This document shows, piece by piece, positions 25,501 through 35,190 of a DNA stretch of 64,000 nt. The DNA is from Akebia trifoliata (taxonomy: Eukaryota > Streptophyta > Magnoliopsida > Ranunculales > Lardizabalaceae). The stretch's first letter is position 1. The number at the start of each line of letters is the position of its first letter. The stretch lies in assembly GCA_017979445.1 (NCBI GenBank), contig CM030707.1, positions 18,900,586 to 18,964,585 on the forward strand. The letters are read 5' to 3'. The notes beneath the pieces are model-generated. The model saw only the letters and a list, made by a program, of their open reading frames with translations, was not told the DNA's origin and did no database searches. The position numbers and the translations under genes were made by a program.

Positions 25501-28500
25501 GATGACTTCAGCAGTGTTGATAATTCAGTAAATGGCCCAAAAGCTTTCTTTTCAAATATGCCTTTGTCCAAAACCCTTACCATGAATCTTGATGTCCCTG
25601 AACCATGGCTTGTTGAGCCTGTTATTGCTGTGTACGTATTCCTAAGCATTGATTATATGCCCTGTTTTTTGTTTGTTTTTTATTTTTATTTTTTTAATAT
25701 GTTCTCCTGTAAATGATGTCCAAGGTTGACCCACTAAGTGTTTGTTCTTTCATGTGGTCACATTCTTTTCAGCCATGACCTGGATAATATTTTGCTCGAG
25801 AACCTTGGTGACACAAGGACATTACAAGCCGTGTTTGAACTTGAAGCACTTGTTCTCACTGGTAAATATTATCTTTAAATTATATTGAACTTTTATTTAC
25901 TGAGTTTTCGGGCAGTTATGAAACTGAAGAATGATCTCAAGTTAATCAGCCCATGATCAAACTAAGCTTCGTATGGATGTATCATTATCACAGGTCATTG
26001 TTCTGAAAAAGACCATGACCCTCCCCGAGGTCTTCAGTTGATTCTCGGAACAAAGAGCATGCCACACTTAGTTGATACTCTTGTAATGGCAAATTTGGGT
26101 TACTGGCAAATGAAAGTCTCCCCTGGTGTCTGGTACCTGCAACTTGCACCGGGTAGAAGTTCTGATCTTTATGTTCTAAAAGAAAATGGAGATGGAATTC
26201 AAGTCAAACAGTTGTCAAAACGAATCACTATAAATGATTTGCGGGGTAAACTTGTTCATTTGGAAGTAGTGAAGAAAAAGGGAAAGGAACATGAGGAATT
26301 ATTAGCTTCATCTGATGATGATAACCATTTGGAGGAAAAGAAGAAAGTCTGTACTTCTTTCTACTTTCTAAACAATATTTTTAAAATATAATTTTCATTT
26401 ATATGCACTGACCTTTTGCTCTAATTTCCTTTTGTAACTTGTCATCAGGGAAATCTCAATAGTTGGAACAGTAATTTATTGAAATGGGCATCTGATTTGA
26501 TCGGTGGCAATGAGCATTCGAAGAAGACTAAAGGAGATCTAGTGGTAATTATTTGCTTCTTTTATTGAACTTGTCAACTTGTTTGTTCTCAAGCTGTATT
26601 TACTTCCAGAAATGCCTGGATTATATAGGTCTTAAAAGTAATTTATAATTTCTTAGATTTATCTAGTTTCTTTGGTCTAGATATCATATAAAGAGACAAG
26701 AAAATGTAGTCTGGATGCCACGTTTCATGTCACTTGTTTCAAAGAAAACAACCCTGGGGTGTATTGTCGTAATTCTTTTTTGTCTTAAAAATGTTAAGTA
26801 GCAGTAGCCAGCTATATATATTGAATTAACTGAGCCATGCAACTTAGTTGTAGCTTAGGTGCTGTTTGGTATCATTTAAAATAAATGTTTGTTGGGTCAT
26901 GTAATTGGGTCATCCAATTCATAAAAGGTGAAAAAGACATTAGTTTGAGGAACACTTTTAAAAAGTGAAATCAGTGTTTTTGTCAGTTTAAAATCAACTG
27001 CAAAAAGGAAGTTTATTATTTATTATAACCACTTCCTCCTCGTCATTTGCAGTTTTGCACCACCATGTTTTTCTTTTCTTTGTTGTAATTTCGATTTGGA
27101 TAATGGTTATGAGAATTTGATGGTTTCTTTTGAAACAATTAATTATTGCTGGTTCGGCTGCTAAATTGGGAATCAGGTTTGTTCAAAAGTAGGTAATGGG
27201 AAGAAACACGGATTTTTCTTGGAGAGACATAAGCAGACGATCCCTTACATTTCTTTATTGACTTGGTTGTTATTTTGTACATGCATAATTCCATGATCAT
27301 ATCTAATATCTTTGATCATTTGAAGTGACCTTGGAGTTAATTTTTCTGTACATTATTTGCCTATTGAGTTCTTTCACTATCTGATTGAGGTAGCCAAAGA
27401 ACTAGTGATTGTTTTTGCTGATAACCCTCACATCATTTCTCTTAGGAGCATCGAAAGGATGGAAGGCATGGAAAAACAATTAATATATTTTCAATTGCGT
27501 CTGGACACTTGTAAGTGTTTGATATATCTCTCCACTCTAGTAACTTTAGTATTGTAACTACACGTGGTGTAATGATGATTGCTCACTGGTCAATTAAGAT
27601 TTTAGTCTGTATTTTATCAAATGAAAGTAATTGTATGTCATTGAAAGAATACAAGAAAGACAAAGAGGAAGCAGAGTTTTTAGGATTATTACACTGATGG
27701 TGCATAAAACAACATTTATAATTATTTTAATTCAACTCAAACATTGTTAGTCATCGAAGTAGGGAAGTACTCAAAAAATGGAAGACATGGCATATTATTT
27801 CAGGAAATGGGAAACCAGTCTTCAAAACATACTCATGGTTCATTGTTACAAGTTACAACAAATAACCATTCAAGTTAGAAAATTACCTATGATTATGGTA
27901 TCTGATACAAGGAGATTGATGGTCAAACTTATGGCTAATCAATGATTATATCTGATTTTACCAAAATTTGTAGCCATAAAGATCAAATTGCCTTAGAATA
28001 ATATTCACTCCTCGGGGCAAGTCATGTTGTCAGATGTTTCACCACTAAGGGTGTGTTTGATTGCACAGAAAATTAGGGGAATATTGAAATTCCGTGGAAA
28101 ATGGCAATTTTCCAGTGTTTGATGCGTCAAAAACTCTAAATTTATGCAGAAAACGATTTGCCAACACCCTTGATTTTCTTTCATCAACGGCAAGCCCTTT
28201 TCTTACCCCCTCCCCCTTGGAAAACAATTTGCTAGCACACGGCAAATCAAACAAAATCAATATTTGCTTTATAAATGAAGTTAAACAAAATAAAAAGGCA
28301 CAAAATGAAATAAAATGAAATCAAACAAAATCATAATTTTATTCGTAAAATAAATATTTAAATTGTTAAAAATTAATTATTTTTATCAAAAACATTAAAA
28401 TTAGCTAAATCAATCCGTTTTTTTTAGTAAATTTCTGATTGAATAATTAATTTTAAACTATATCAATATTTGTTTTACAAATAAAGTTAGAGAGTTGCTA

Positions 28501-31500
28501 TTGGCAACCCAAAATGTATTGATTGCACACCAAATAAAAATGAAAATAATAAGTAGAAGTTGGGGTGCCAAAAGAAAGTATCTCATTATTTGCTAGATTT
28601 GATCTATTGTTTTGGTTTAGGATTCTGTATGAGCCTAATCATAATTGTAAACAAATACTAAAATTGTTAGAACGAGTGTTATAATGTTGAGATTATAATT
28701 TGAGCCAAACTTTTGTAATGTTTGAAGAATGTGTTTTAATCTTTAATTGGGGTCTGGTGAATAATTTAAGAAATTGGGGTAAAATAATTAAAACGTTAGG
28801 AGCCAATAGTAGCTCTCTAAAAAATTTGGGGTGCCAATAGTAGTTCTCTAATAATTTAAGAAATTGGGGTGTAATAATTCAAATCTTTCCCAACAAAATG
28901 ATTTTTTCATTATTTTTTGTATAATTATCACAAACGTCAAATTAAAATAATGTTTTTTTGGTTTTTTTTTTTTTATGCAATTCAAACAACAAAAATAATT
29001 TTCCACGAAATTTTCCATGTTGTGCCCGAACAGTAGAAAAGGATTTCCCTTGAAAATCATTTACCTGGCAAATGATTTGCCAACTAATATTTCTCTGCAA
29101 TCAGACATGCCCTAATATCTTCAATAATTGTGTTTGTGAACGGTAGTTCACAGTCGATGACAGCTATATGATTTATGCCGTTGTGGTTTTAGTTAGAAAT
29201 ATAGTTGGTTGGGGATTTAAATATGACGAAATATTGTTTTAGCTTGGACTGAAACCATTGGTATTTTATTGCAAGATTGGTTTGGGACTTAAAGCAGTCA
29301 AATTTCAATCCAACAAAGGTAAGGACGAAATGGTTTCTAATGGTCCTTAAGGTGGGACTGGGCTCACTTGTGCTAATTTAGCTTTGAGCTTTACTTATGA
29401 GGCCTATAAACCGGGGGGAGTGGTGTTGGAATGTTTCCACCCTTTCCTTTGGCAGCATCTTTCCATTTCTATACTGGGCATGGTTTCAAGAGGTCATTGT
29501 TGATTAGCTTTCAAACTCAATTTGGGTTAAGAAGTAATACTCACAAGCAAGAGAACTAAAACCTTTTGCCTGCCTTTAATTTTATTTATTTTTTAATTCT
29601 TTGTGTCGTACAGGTTCTTCTTTCATAATAGCTAAAGAGGGTAAGATAAAGTCTTACTTGAAGTATAAATTAAGAGGATGTTTTGGGGAGAGGTGGCATA
29701 GTTTAAAAACTCGTTTCATTTCGGATTTTTACCTTATCGAGACGAAACTACCTTGAAATTGAAACATTCAATGTTTCGATCCTTTCCTTATTTTCTGATC
29801 TGAGAGAAAGATCTGGGGATCTGATGTTGCAAGTATATAATGTTAATGCTGCAACTGTATAGTTATATCTTATTCTATTTTGAAGTACCAACTTAGCTAA
29901 ATGGTAAGACGTGCAGAGTGTTGTTCCCACGTACTAGGTTCAAACCCTATTGAACCCAACTTCATTTGCTAACCTCTAACCTTACACAACTATATATAAA
30001 AAAAAATTCTTATTCTATCTAAATGTTAATTCACTTACATCCAATATCTATCTTTTGTGAACAGATAATATTCCCTTAGGTTGAGTAATATCATTTCTTG
30101 GATGTTCTTTTTGCAGGTATGAACGCTTTCTTAAAATCATGATTCTAAGCGTTCTTAAAAACACACATCGGCCAGTAAAATTTTGGTTCATAAAGAACTA
30201 TCTTTCTCCTCAGTTTAAGGTTTTGTTCTTTAGTTGATCTTTGGTTTTGTTAAAATTTTCATTGAGGCATGCAATCAGAGTATTGTCTTATTTATGGTAT
30301 TCATACTAAAAAATGCCTAAATTGTCTAATGAGTAGTCATTCTCTGGTTTCATTCAGAATGTCATACCATATATGGCACGAGAATATGGATTTGAATATG
30401 AGCTCATCACCTACAAGTGGCCTACATGGCTGCATAAGCAGAAAGAAAAGCAGCGGATTATCTGGGCATATAAAATCCTGTTTCTTGATGTTATTTTCCC
30501 GCTTTCCTTAGAAAAGGTGACTTAGTTCTGCATAAACTGATTATGTGATATTTGCTCTTTTCCTCATCAGTTTGCATTATCTAAGATGCAATTTTCTAAT
30601 ACTTTTTGTCTCATTGCAGGTTATATTTGTTGATGCTGATCAGATTGTTAGGTCAGACATGGGAGAACTCTATGACATGGATATTAAAGGAAGACCTCTT
30701 GCATATACACCTTTTTGCAATAACAATAAAGATATGGATGGCTATCGATTTTGGAGCCAAGTAAATAGTGTTTTATTTTGATATATATATTTTTAAATAT
30801 CAAAGAAAAGAATGTTCACTTTACCGAATTTCCGTGCTTTCGTTGTTTCTTTAAAACAGGGTTTTTGGAAAGAACATTTGCGAGGCAAACCATATCATAT
30901 AAGGTAGGGTATAGCATGTACCATTGTATCTTTGGGTTGACCTTCTTCGTAAGAAGAATTTCAAATCTGATAGGTGGTATGCTTCTTGCAGTGCTTTGTA
31001 TGTGGTCGATTTGGTGAAATTCCGACAAACTGCGGCAGGGGACAATCTAAGAGTTTTCTATGAGACTCTCAGCAAGGACCCAAATAGTTTATCTAATCTT
31101 GATCAGGCAAGTAGCTGTTCTCATAAATCATAATTGACTTTAGTGAATTATTACCTCATTGTCTTCAATCTCCCGATTTTCACAGTGGTTACGATTTACA
31201 GGAACTCTCATTTTTCTTTGAGTTTCTGGGGAATTAATGTAGATAAGAATTGTTGAATCATTCAATTCTCAGTGAAGGAGTGCAGTGTTTTCTAGTTAGT
31301 TTTGAGCTACCTTGTAAGTTCTGTAGAGAGTGAGAGGGAGAGGGAGGGAGGCTAAACTAGGGAACGACTTTCAAGTGAACCAACCTTATTTTTCTTTGGT
31401 TTATTTGGAGCATATAAAAGATTTATTTTGATTCCGAAAAATTCTCAACTTAATTCTATTATCCTGCTGAAATAAAGGTGGTGAAATTCACTGTCTTGAT

Positions 31501-32632
31501 GAGCTTATATATGTACACGTTAAATGAACCGAATATCTGGAACAGCTCAAACTGTTTGTGGAATCCCAAATTTAAAAGGAATTTGGATGACCAGGAGATT
31601 GACTCAGTTTCTTTGCTCATCATTAGTGTTTCTGGATCCCTTAACACTCCCTCTTCCATGTATCGAGGCTTGTGTTTGGAATTAGATGGTATTTTCACTG
31701 TAAGATCCAGCCATTACTACCCCAATCCTTGTGTTTGGGAATCAAGATTCCCTCTAAGGTAGCCTTTTTGTGCAGACTGCTAAGATCTCAAAAGTTGGCC
31801 ATATGAGGAATTAAAAAAAAGGGTCAGTTTTTATTTAATGTATGAACCACTTCTCCACTGTGCCCTGGCTCGTGCAATTTGGCTCCTATCAAACCAAACA
31901 TGGTGGAGTAGAAACTGAGTTTCTCTTCTCTTCTCCCCACTTCTCTCAACCCAAACAAAGTGTTGTTTTAGGGATTTGTTTTTTGAGGGCATAATTTTAG
32001 ATGGAATCTAAGCATAAATTATAATGGGTGGTTTTTTATGTGAGAGTACATCATGTACCTCCTTAGAGGACATAGACACCATTTATTTGATTACATGAAC
32101 AATAGTCACCCCTCTCTCATGCTTTATTTCTTTTCTTTTTTCTTTCTCAAATTCCTTTTATGTTCTTTATACAGACATTCAAATTGTTGAAAGTTGCTTT
32201 TCATATTTTCAGGATCTTCCCAACTATGCCCAGCACACAGTACCAATATTTTCCCTCCCTCAAGAATGGCTCTGGTGTGAGTCATGGTGCGGAAACGCCA
32301 CAAAATCCAAGGCGAAGACCATTGATCTCTGTAACAACCCCATGACTAAGGAGCCCAAACTTCAGGTAATTGTTTTTTTATTTTTTTAAGTTTGAAAATC
32401 CATAGCACTCTTCATTCTATGGTTAATTGTATCATCATCAATCTTTACATGTTCACAGGGCGCCAAAAGAATAGTTCCCGAGTGGCCAGACCTTGATTTG
32501 GAAGCAAGAATATTCACAGCTAGAATCCAGGGTGAAGATATAGATCCCCAAGACGTCGTGGTAACTCCTAGTCAGACAGAAACTATGGTCAACGACAATC
32601 CAGAAGACATGGAATCCAAGTCAGAATTATAG
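1590..32632 (+). CDS. EBS1: UDP-glucose:glycoprotein glucosyltransferase (UGGT), 3' 28 exons; 5' end outside window
   Basis: UGGT re-glucosylates misfolded N-glycoproteins in the ER lumen so that calnexin/calreticulin rebind them. I read 28 exons: 1590-1742, 1857-1955, 2053-2217, 2818-2886, 4478-4566, 4771-4933, 6619-6753, 6883-6988, 7086-7180, 7282-7394, 7695-7905, 8985-9053, 9243-9388, 10086-10187, 19293-19440, 25352-25408, 25501-25631, 25773-25861, 25994-26346, 26449-26544, 27446-27510, 30117-30219, 30358-30516, 30620-30760, 30860-30903, 30992-31106, 32213-32365, 32459-32632. Phases agree throughout, giving 3543 nt and 1180 residues. The first exons encode the thioredoxin-like/beta-sandwich sensor part ([13 protein letters not shown]). 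The last eight encode the GT24 catalytic domain, with the metal-binding DxD in [17 protein letters not shown], then [13 protein letters not shown] and EWLWCESWC. The protein ends ESKSEL, a KDEL-like tail. Compared with Arabidopsis EBS1 (about 1613 aa), some 430 N-terminal residues and the signal peptide lie upstream. Two introns begin with GC. No frameshift or nonsense codon is seen in any exon, so the gene looks functional despite two copia insertions in its introns. Confidence 0.96.
2306..2560 (-). repeat. Probable LINE 3'-end remnant in UGGT intron
   Basis: On the minus strand the sequence finishes with ACTTATCC followed by an A-rich tail (plus strand T-rich at 2306-2327). The same ending, ACTTATC plus poly(A), occurs in the minimal insertion at 63277-63293. 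This suggests a 5'-truncated LINE 3' end. No coding match is clear. Confidence 0.4.
2887..4477 (+). other. UGGT intron, 1.6 kb
   Basis: GT-AG intron between the exons ending FQFLSD and starting VNRLRS. Around 3230-3480 there is a degenerate, locally duplicated stretch (AATATTTGGGTAGAAAAAT and AATATTTGGGTGGAAAAAT, plus CTTCAACCTTMAAA repeats) with looser similarity to 33380-33500 and 58490-58590. No gene or RNA is seen. Confidence 0.6.
4934..6618 (+). other. UGGT intron, 1.7 kb
   Basis: GT-AG intron. Bases 5236-5330 belong to a dispersed repeat also found at 18003-18180 and 33158-33345. Bases 5880-6425 are rich in GATCCGAAT/GATCCAA-type words and have loosely complementary ends (GGGCTTAAAATGG near 5874; CCGTTTTAGGTCC near 6402). 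This may be an old non-autonomous DNA element, but I cannot assign it. No coding exon is seen. Confidence 0.5.
7485..7580. repeat. Short foldback MITE in UGGT intron
   Basis: A 96-bp inverted repeat. The left arm begins TGTGTAAACATGAAATCCAA and the right arm is its near-exact complement ending TGTTTACACA. The arms are about 35 bp around a short loop. A related, longer element with the same CAATGGTTGAGATTTAT type of arm lies at 60082-60252. It sits in the intron 7395-7694. Confidence 0.75.
7906..8984 (+). other. UGGT intron, 1.1 kb, with possible LINE-like relic
   Basis: GT-AG intron. Bases 8108-8620 resemble in style the remnant at 2306-2560 (words such as GAATTCATTAGAAAAAAGC and GAGATGGCCAGC near the start), so a non-LTR relic is possible but unproven. 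No exon is found. Confidence 0.4.
9389..10085 (+). other. UGGT intron, 0.7 kb
   Basis: GT-AG intron splitting a Ser codon (AG|C) between VLT and KFISDL. AT-rich with no recognisable element. Confidence 0.7.
10188..11997 (+). other. UGGT intron upstream of copia element 1
   Basis: First 1.8 kb of a 9.1-kb intron. Bases 11140-11300 include a more GC-balanced stretch (GCCCGGATAAAGGATGGTTG) that looks like old transposon sequence, family uncertain. Bases 11850-11965 carry repeated CGATTTAA/TTAAATCG words. The last five bases, CTTAG, are the left target-site copy of copia element 1. Confidence 0.5.
11998..12247 (+). repeat. 5' LTR of copia element 1
   Basis: 250 bp, starting TGTAGGAGAATC and ending TTTTTCTACA. 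A TATAAATA box is at 12179-12186. Compared with the 3' LTR it carries an additional 19-bp near-duplication of the TTCTAGATTATTCTTG segment around 12130-12160. Confidence 0.95.
12248..12259 (+). other. Primer-binding site (initiator tRNA-Met type)
   Basis: TGGTATCAGAGC directly abuts the 5' LTR. It is the usual copia primer site complementary to the 3' end of initiator tRNA-Met. Confidence 0.9.
12286..13360 (+). pseudogene. gag of copia element 1 (multiple stops)
   Basis: Starts at ATG 12286 and stays in one frame with the downstream protease. It has the copia Gag (UBN2-type) region ([20 protein letters not shown]) and a CCHC zinc knuckle of spacing C-x2-C-x4-H-x4-C at about 13141-13182. In-frame stops fall near 12421, 12742, 12836, 13138, 13242 and 13270. 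Several sit where family members carry Gln or Trp, as expected from deamination of methylated cytosines. Not translatable as an intact Gag. Confidence 0.85.
13360..14589 (+). pseudogene. Protease and integrase of copia element 1
   Basis: Same frame as gag. The aspartic protease motif is [11 protein letters not shown]. One TAA at 13648-13650 breaks the frame. After it come the GAG-pre-integrase zinc-binding part ([20 protein letters not shown]) and the integrase core. The catalytic D-D-E residues are visible in [17 protein letters not shown] and [10 protein letters not shown]. The frame is lost near 14530-14590; the tail of integrase continues in another frame to about 14720. Confidence 0.88.
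14780..16834 (+). pseudogene. Reverse transcriptase and RNase H of copia element 1
   Basis: 684 codons open in a third frame, so separated by frameshift from integrase. RT landmarks: [53 protein letters not shown]. The catalytic turn reads VYVDIILTG, with one Asp fewer than the usual YVDD. RNase H landmarks: [40 protein letters not shown] and [16 protein letters not shown]. The stop is followed at once by the purine tract. Long open frame, but catalytically doubtful. Confidence 0.92.
16842..17072 (+). repeat. 3' LTR of copia element 1
   Basis: 231 bp, same TG...CA ends as the 5' LTR. The polypurine tract TTAAGGGGGAG lies immediately upstream at 16831-16841. The right target copy CTTAG follows at 17073-17077. 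Confidence 0.95.
17073..19292 (+). other. UGGT intron between copia element 1 and the next exon
   Basis: Contains a dispersed repeat at 18003-18180 (related to 5236-5330 and 33158-33345) and a TIR element at 18481-18866. No exon before the acceptor at 19291-19292. Confidence 0.6.
18481..18866. mobile_element. MITE-like element with GGGCAGAGCC / GGCAGGGGCG ends
   Basis: About 386 bp. The left end reads GGGCAGAGCCAGGATTTTCT and then GTAGTGGGGCAA. The right end, reverse-complemented, reads GGCAGGGGCGGATTTACAGT followed by GGGGGCAA. Imperfect terminal inverted repeats with internal GTGGGGG words suggest an old non-autonomous DNA transposon. Superfamily not assigned; no clear target duplication. 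Confidence 0.55.
19441..19720 (+). other. UGGT intron segment left of copia element 2
   Basis: Starts with a GT donor after NPL. AT-rich, no feature. Ends in TGTAT, the left target-site copy. Confidence 0.7.
19721..19875 (+). repeat. 5' LTR of copia element 2
   Basis: 155 bp, beginning TATTGGAAATATGTAG and ending ACAATTCTTCT, directly followed by the decayed primer-binding site. Confidence 0.9.
20040..20640 (+). repeat. Imperfect tandem repeats in the gag position of copia element 2
   Basis: Units of about 81-83 bp start at 20304 (GCCCTGCGACAGCAACTGG), 20385 (GCCTTGGGACAGCAACTGG) and 20468 (GCCCTACGACAAC). Shorter related words (GCCCTACGATAGGGT) run back to about 20070. Both strands stay open for long stretches because of the GCAACA/TGTTGC composition, but neither frame resembles Gag. 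This is best read as non-coding repeat, not a gene. Confidence 0.75.
20926..21600 (+). pseudogene. gag C-terminus and protease of copia element 2
   Basis: 224 open codons. A nucleocapsid knuckle remnant reads [20 protein letters not shown] and the last two Cys are present but the first Cys is missing. The protease motif is [13 protein letters not shown]. The frame stops at TAG 21598-21600, where the family normally reads on into GAG-pre-integrase. Confidence 0.82.
21601..22976 (+). pseudogene. Integrase of copia element 2 (broken)
   Basis: [13 protein letters not shown] and [14 protein letters not shown] mark the zinc-binding part. The catalytic residues are in HSDVWGP and [10 protein letters not shown], and a Glu region follows two consecutive TAG stops near 22186-22191. 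Another TAG is at about 22057. From about 22400 to 22975 the frame is disrupted by several stops; ends are approximate. Confidence 0.8.
22977..24420 (+). pseudogene. Reverse transcriptase and RNase H of copia element 2 (broken)
   Basis: Three overlapping open pieces (22977-23417, 23351-23701, 23783-24304). [50 protein letters not shown], then a short deletion/frameshift. The catalytic turn reads [11 protein letters not shown], again one Asp short. RNase [58 protein letters not shown] stop follows at 24302. Confidence 0.88.
24432..24586 (+). repeat. 3' LTR of copia element 2
   Basis: 155 bp, aligned end to end with the 5' LTR. Purine tract TTGAGGGGGAG upstream at 24421-24431. The right target copy TGTAT follows. 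Confidence 0.9.
24587..25351 (+). other. UGGT intron right of copia element 2
   Basis: No recognisable element or exon. Bases 25172-25190 hold a short CATCATCATCATCAT tract. The acceptor is CCCGGCAG at 25344-25351. Confidence 0.65.
26545..27445 (+). other. UGGT intron, 0.9 kb
   Basis: GT-AG intron before the 65-nt exon at 27446-27510. AT-rich; no repeat family assigned. Confidence 0.6.
28049..29112. mobile_element. PIF/Harbinger (Tourist-like) non-autonomous element
   Basis: 1064 bp flanked by TAA on both sides (28046-28048 and 29113-29115). The left end is GGGTGTGTTTGATTGCA and the reverse-complemented right end GGGCATGTCTGATTGCA, three mismatches in 17. GGG...TGTTTGATT ends with a TAA target duplication fit Tourist-like MITEs. 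No transposase is encoded. Another MITE is nested at 28490-28849. Confidence 0.75.
28490..28849. mobile_element. MITE copy A (GAGAGYTGCTATTGGC ends), nested
   Basis: The left end GAGAGTTGCTATTGGCAACC is matched by an inverted end GCCAATAGTAGCTCTC at 28802-28817. A second, better copy of the right end (AAATTTGGGGTGCCAATAG) follows at 28822-28849, so the right terminus is locally duplicated. A closely related copy lies at 63404-63746. The interior has no ORF. Confidence 0.75.
29879..30007 (+). mobile_element. tRNA-derived SINE with intact 11-bp target duplication
   Basis: 129 bp bounded by TCTTATTCTAT at 29868-29878 and 30008-30018. An internal pol III A box (TAGCTAAATGGTAAGACG) and B box (AGGTTCAAACCC) are well spaced, and the element ends in A9. 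An intact duplication and tail suggest a fairly recent insertion. Plus strand, in a UGGT intron. Confidence 0.85.
31107..32212 (+). other. UGGT intron with GC donor, 1.1 kb
   Basis: Begins GCAAGT after NLDQ and ends TTTTCAG before DLPNYAQ. The residues on both sides join exactly as in the family. No element recognised inside. Confidence 0.8.
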
Positions 32633-33157
32633 TCATTATTTATGGTAATTTTTCCATTGAAGTTCCTCAGAATCGGTTAATTTAGCTAGGAAATTTTACG
32701 TACAAAGGGAACATGGAAAATGCGGGGAAGATTTTTGTTTGTTTTTCCTTTCAAGCCCGAGTCTGCATAACCACCGCCGTTATTAAAAACACTGAAAGAG
32801 CTAATGCTCCACTTCCTCAATGATCCTCGAGGTTGTCAACATTTTGGCTAATTATTTTAGGCTCGTAATTTACTTATGTGCTCAATATCTGTAATCTGCC
32901 ATTGGGGTGGTTCAGAATCCCCAAACAGGTGTACAAGAGAAACAGGAAATAGGGCAGAATCACTAAGATGCTAGAAATCGCATGTTTGCTTGCGGCTAAT
33001 CTATTATAAACATTTACATTATCGTATTTTTTTTACAACAATGAAGATAAAATTATTACTAGTCTCTTGTCATGTTCTGATTCTTCAATCTAAATTTTCA
33101 TAGTTGAAATGGGAAAATGATCACAAACCAGTATAATTTTATATTTGTTAACTAGGT

Positions 33158-33345
33158 TTAAAATCTTCTGTCAAAGGCCATGTTTTGGTCAGGAGAAAAA
33201 TCGAGATGATATTAACCAAGACATTTTCAAGCATTCTGGGACATTTAATGATTTAAAGTTAATATTTCTTTTGAGTCTCGATTTTAACCGAAATGTTCCA
33301 CTGTAACTTGCTGGTGCATTGTTTTCAACCTTGCTTTAATTCATG
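33158..33345. repeat. Dispersed repeat, third copy
   Basis: Shares words such as TTTAAAATCTTCTGTCAA, GGTCAGGAGAAAAATCGAGA and AACCAAGACATTTTCA with 5236-5330 and 18003-18180 in degenerate form. It is an old interspersed repeat of unknown class. Confidence 0.45.
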
Positions 33346-34304
33346 TAGAAAACCTTGATTTTTCTTACCATATCTTCAATTTCTCCAAAAAACCTACTTT
33401 GTTCTCGAGGTTTGAAGGTTAAAGTAGATAGAATCGTACGAAGATGAAGGTAAAAATATTTTACCTGAGAGTAAAAGATGAATGTTTTTGGGAAGAAAAA
33501 TCAATTGTTTTTTCTTCTAAACATCAAAATTGACTATGGCTTGCAAATTATTTTTCATTGGCATATTATGATAGAGTGAGGTCAATGGGGGTACACAGCG
33601 GTTTCTCAAACATTCTCCAAAACTACTTCGGTCCTCATTTGGAAATGATTACAGTTTAAAATTGGTTCCATCAAAACTTGTGTCACTCAATTCTTGAAAA
33701 AAATATCAAGAGATTTTTTATTTTTTTGTCATGTCTCTAAATTCGTTCAATTTTCTTGATTCAAATTAGACAAGTTTTGCAAGGATAAGATTTTAGAGGT
33801 ATTTACAAAAAAGTGATCAACTTTTGATGAATTTACGATTCTTGTTCATTGTTCTTATTAATTATCAAAACGTGAACGATAACAAATTTGGAGGATTTTA
33901 AAGTATTATTTCACAGGTTCAAAGTGAAATTGTAATGAAAACCACATTTTGGTAACGAAAATGAAAAGTGGCTGGAATTGTAAATAACTCATTTTCAGCT
34001 CATGAAATAGTAATTCACCCAAGATTGTTCTATTCCATGCAATGCTAGCAGGTGAAGAAACTTAACTTGGTATCATTATTAATAATAATAAAAGAGAGGA
34101 AACATATCCAATTCAAGATAATGCATCAACCTCTTCTTACAACCATTTTTTTAACAAATTGGGTTTACGCCTCTCCATTCAATAACGCTTTTCAAAATTT
34201 TCAAGACATTAAATTCATTGATAGGAACATTACAAGAAAAAGTTGGTGTCAAGAGTAAAAGTTTTCTAGAATATTTAATCATACACCATTTGTCTAGTTA
34301 TTCT

Positions 34305-35190
34305 ATTTGCACACACCGAATGACTCATTTCACACTTGCTTGTTATACCTACCTTAACTTTAAAATATCCCTTTTGCACGAATCTAATAATCTGTTTTAA
34401 TCTCCATTTCTTATTGCACACACTTAAAGGTATCAAACCATTTTTTCATCTCTTCTTCTTATCTTTCTCTCTCTCTTTCACACACGCATTTCTTATTCTT
34501 CTTATTTTTTGGCATTTTAAAATTTTCAATGAGAGTTTTAAGCTTTGATCTTAATTGTTTACTTACTCAAAATCTTCCAATTGAATTGAAATCATTCACA
34601 TGAGGAAGTTTTGTTTGGTAGGTACTTACAGAATCTGTTTTGTAAGATTTGATAGGTTCCTACCGAATCAATTTACAATGATCTGTAGAAAATTTTGTTT
34701 AGTAGTTACTTATCAAACCTATTTGGTAATATTCGATAGGTACTTATCGAATTTGTTAAAATAAGTTCGGTCTGAACCTACCGAACAAAACTGTCAAAAA
34801 ATCTTCAAATTCTTCAATTTAAAATTGTTATTTTAAAGTTTTAATAATGATTTTTTCTATCATTCTTGATGATTAAATGCAAACAAGTAAATAAATAAGG
34901 TAACTTGAAAAAAAAAAAAAAAACCTAAATCCTAATCTTCATTGCTTCAACCTCTCACAAAACTAAGAAAGAGATGAATTATAAGAAGAAGAAGAAGAAA
35001 AAGGGGAGGGAATGAAGAAAAAGGAGGAAGGAATGAAGAAAAAGAAGTGGATTTTGGATTTTTGTTCAATAAGTGATGGTGTGTACAACTAGCAAAAATG
35101 CAAGGGTAAAATGGTAATTTGCTTTTTTTTTTATACATACAAAACTTACTTAACTGGGTGCAATGAGTCATTTCGATGGTGCAAATAGAC
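34305..35190. mobile_element. Non-autonomous TIR element, about 0.9 kb
   Basis: The left end reads CTATTTGCACACACCGAATG then ACTCATTTCACAC. The right end, reverse-complemented, reads CTATTTGCACCATCGAAATG then ACTCATTGCACCC. Imperfect 33-bp TIRs enclose AT-rich sequence plus a purine-rich AGAAGAAGAAG tract (34983-35046). No transposase and no clear target duplication; the class is open. Confidence 0.6.

Larger units (their letters stand above)
27511..30116 (+). other. UGGT intron, 2.6 kb, with nested transposons
   Basis: Separates the 65-nt exon ([14 protein letters not shown]) from the exon starting YERFLKIM. Its main contents are the Tourist-like element (28049-29112) with a nested MITE, and a SINE (29879-30007). 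Confidence 0.75.

Noticed and set aside
29879..30007. Functional tRNA gene
   Set aside because: Pol III boxes are present, but there is no tRNA cloverleaf end; poly(A) tail and target duplication show a SINE.
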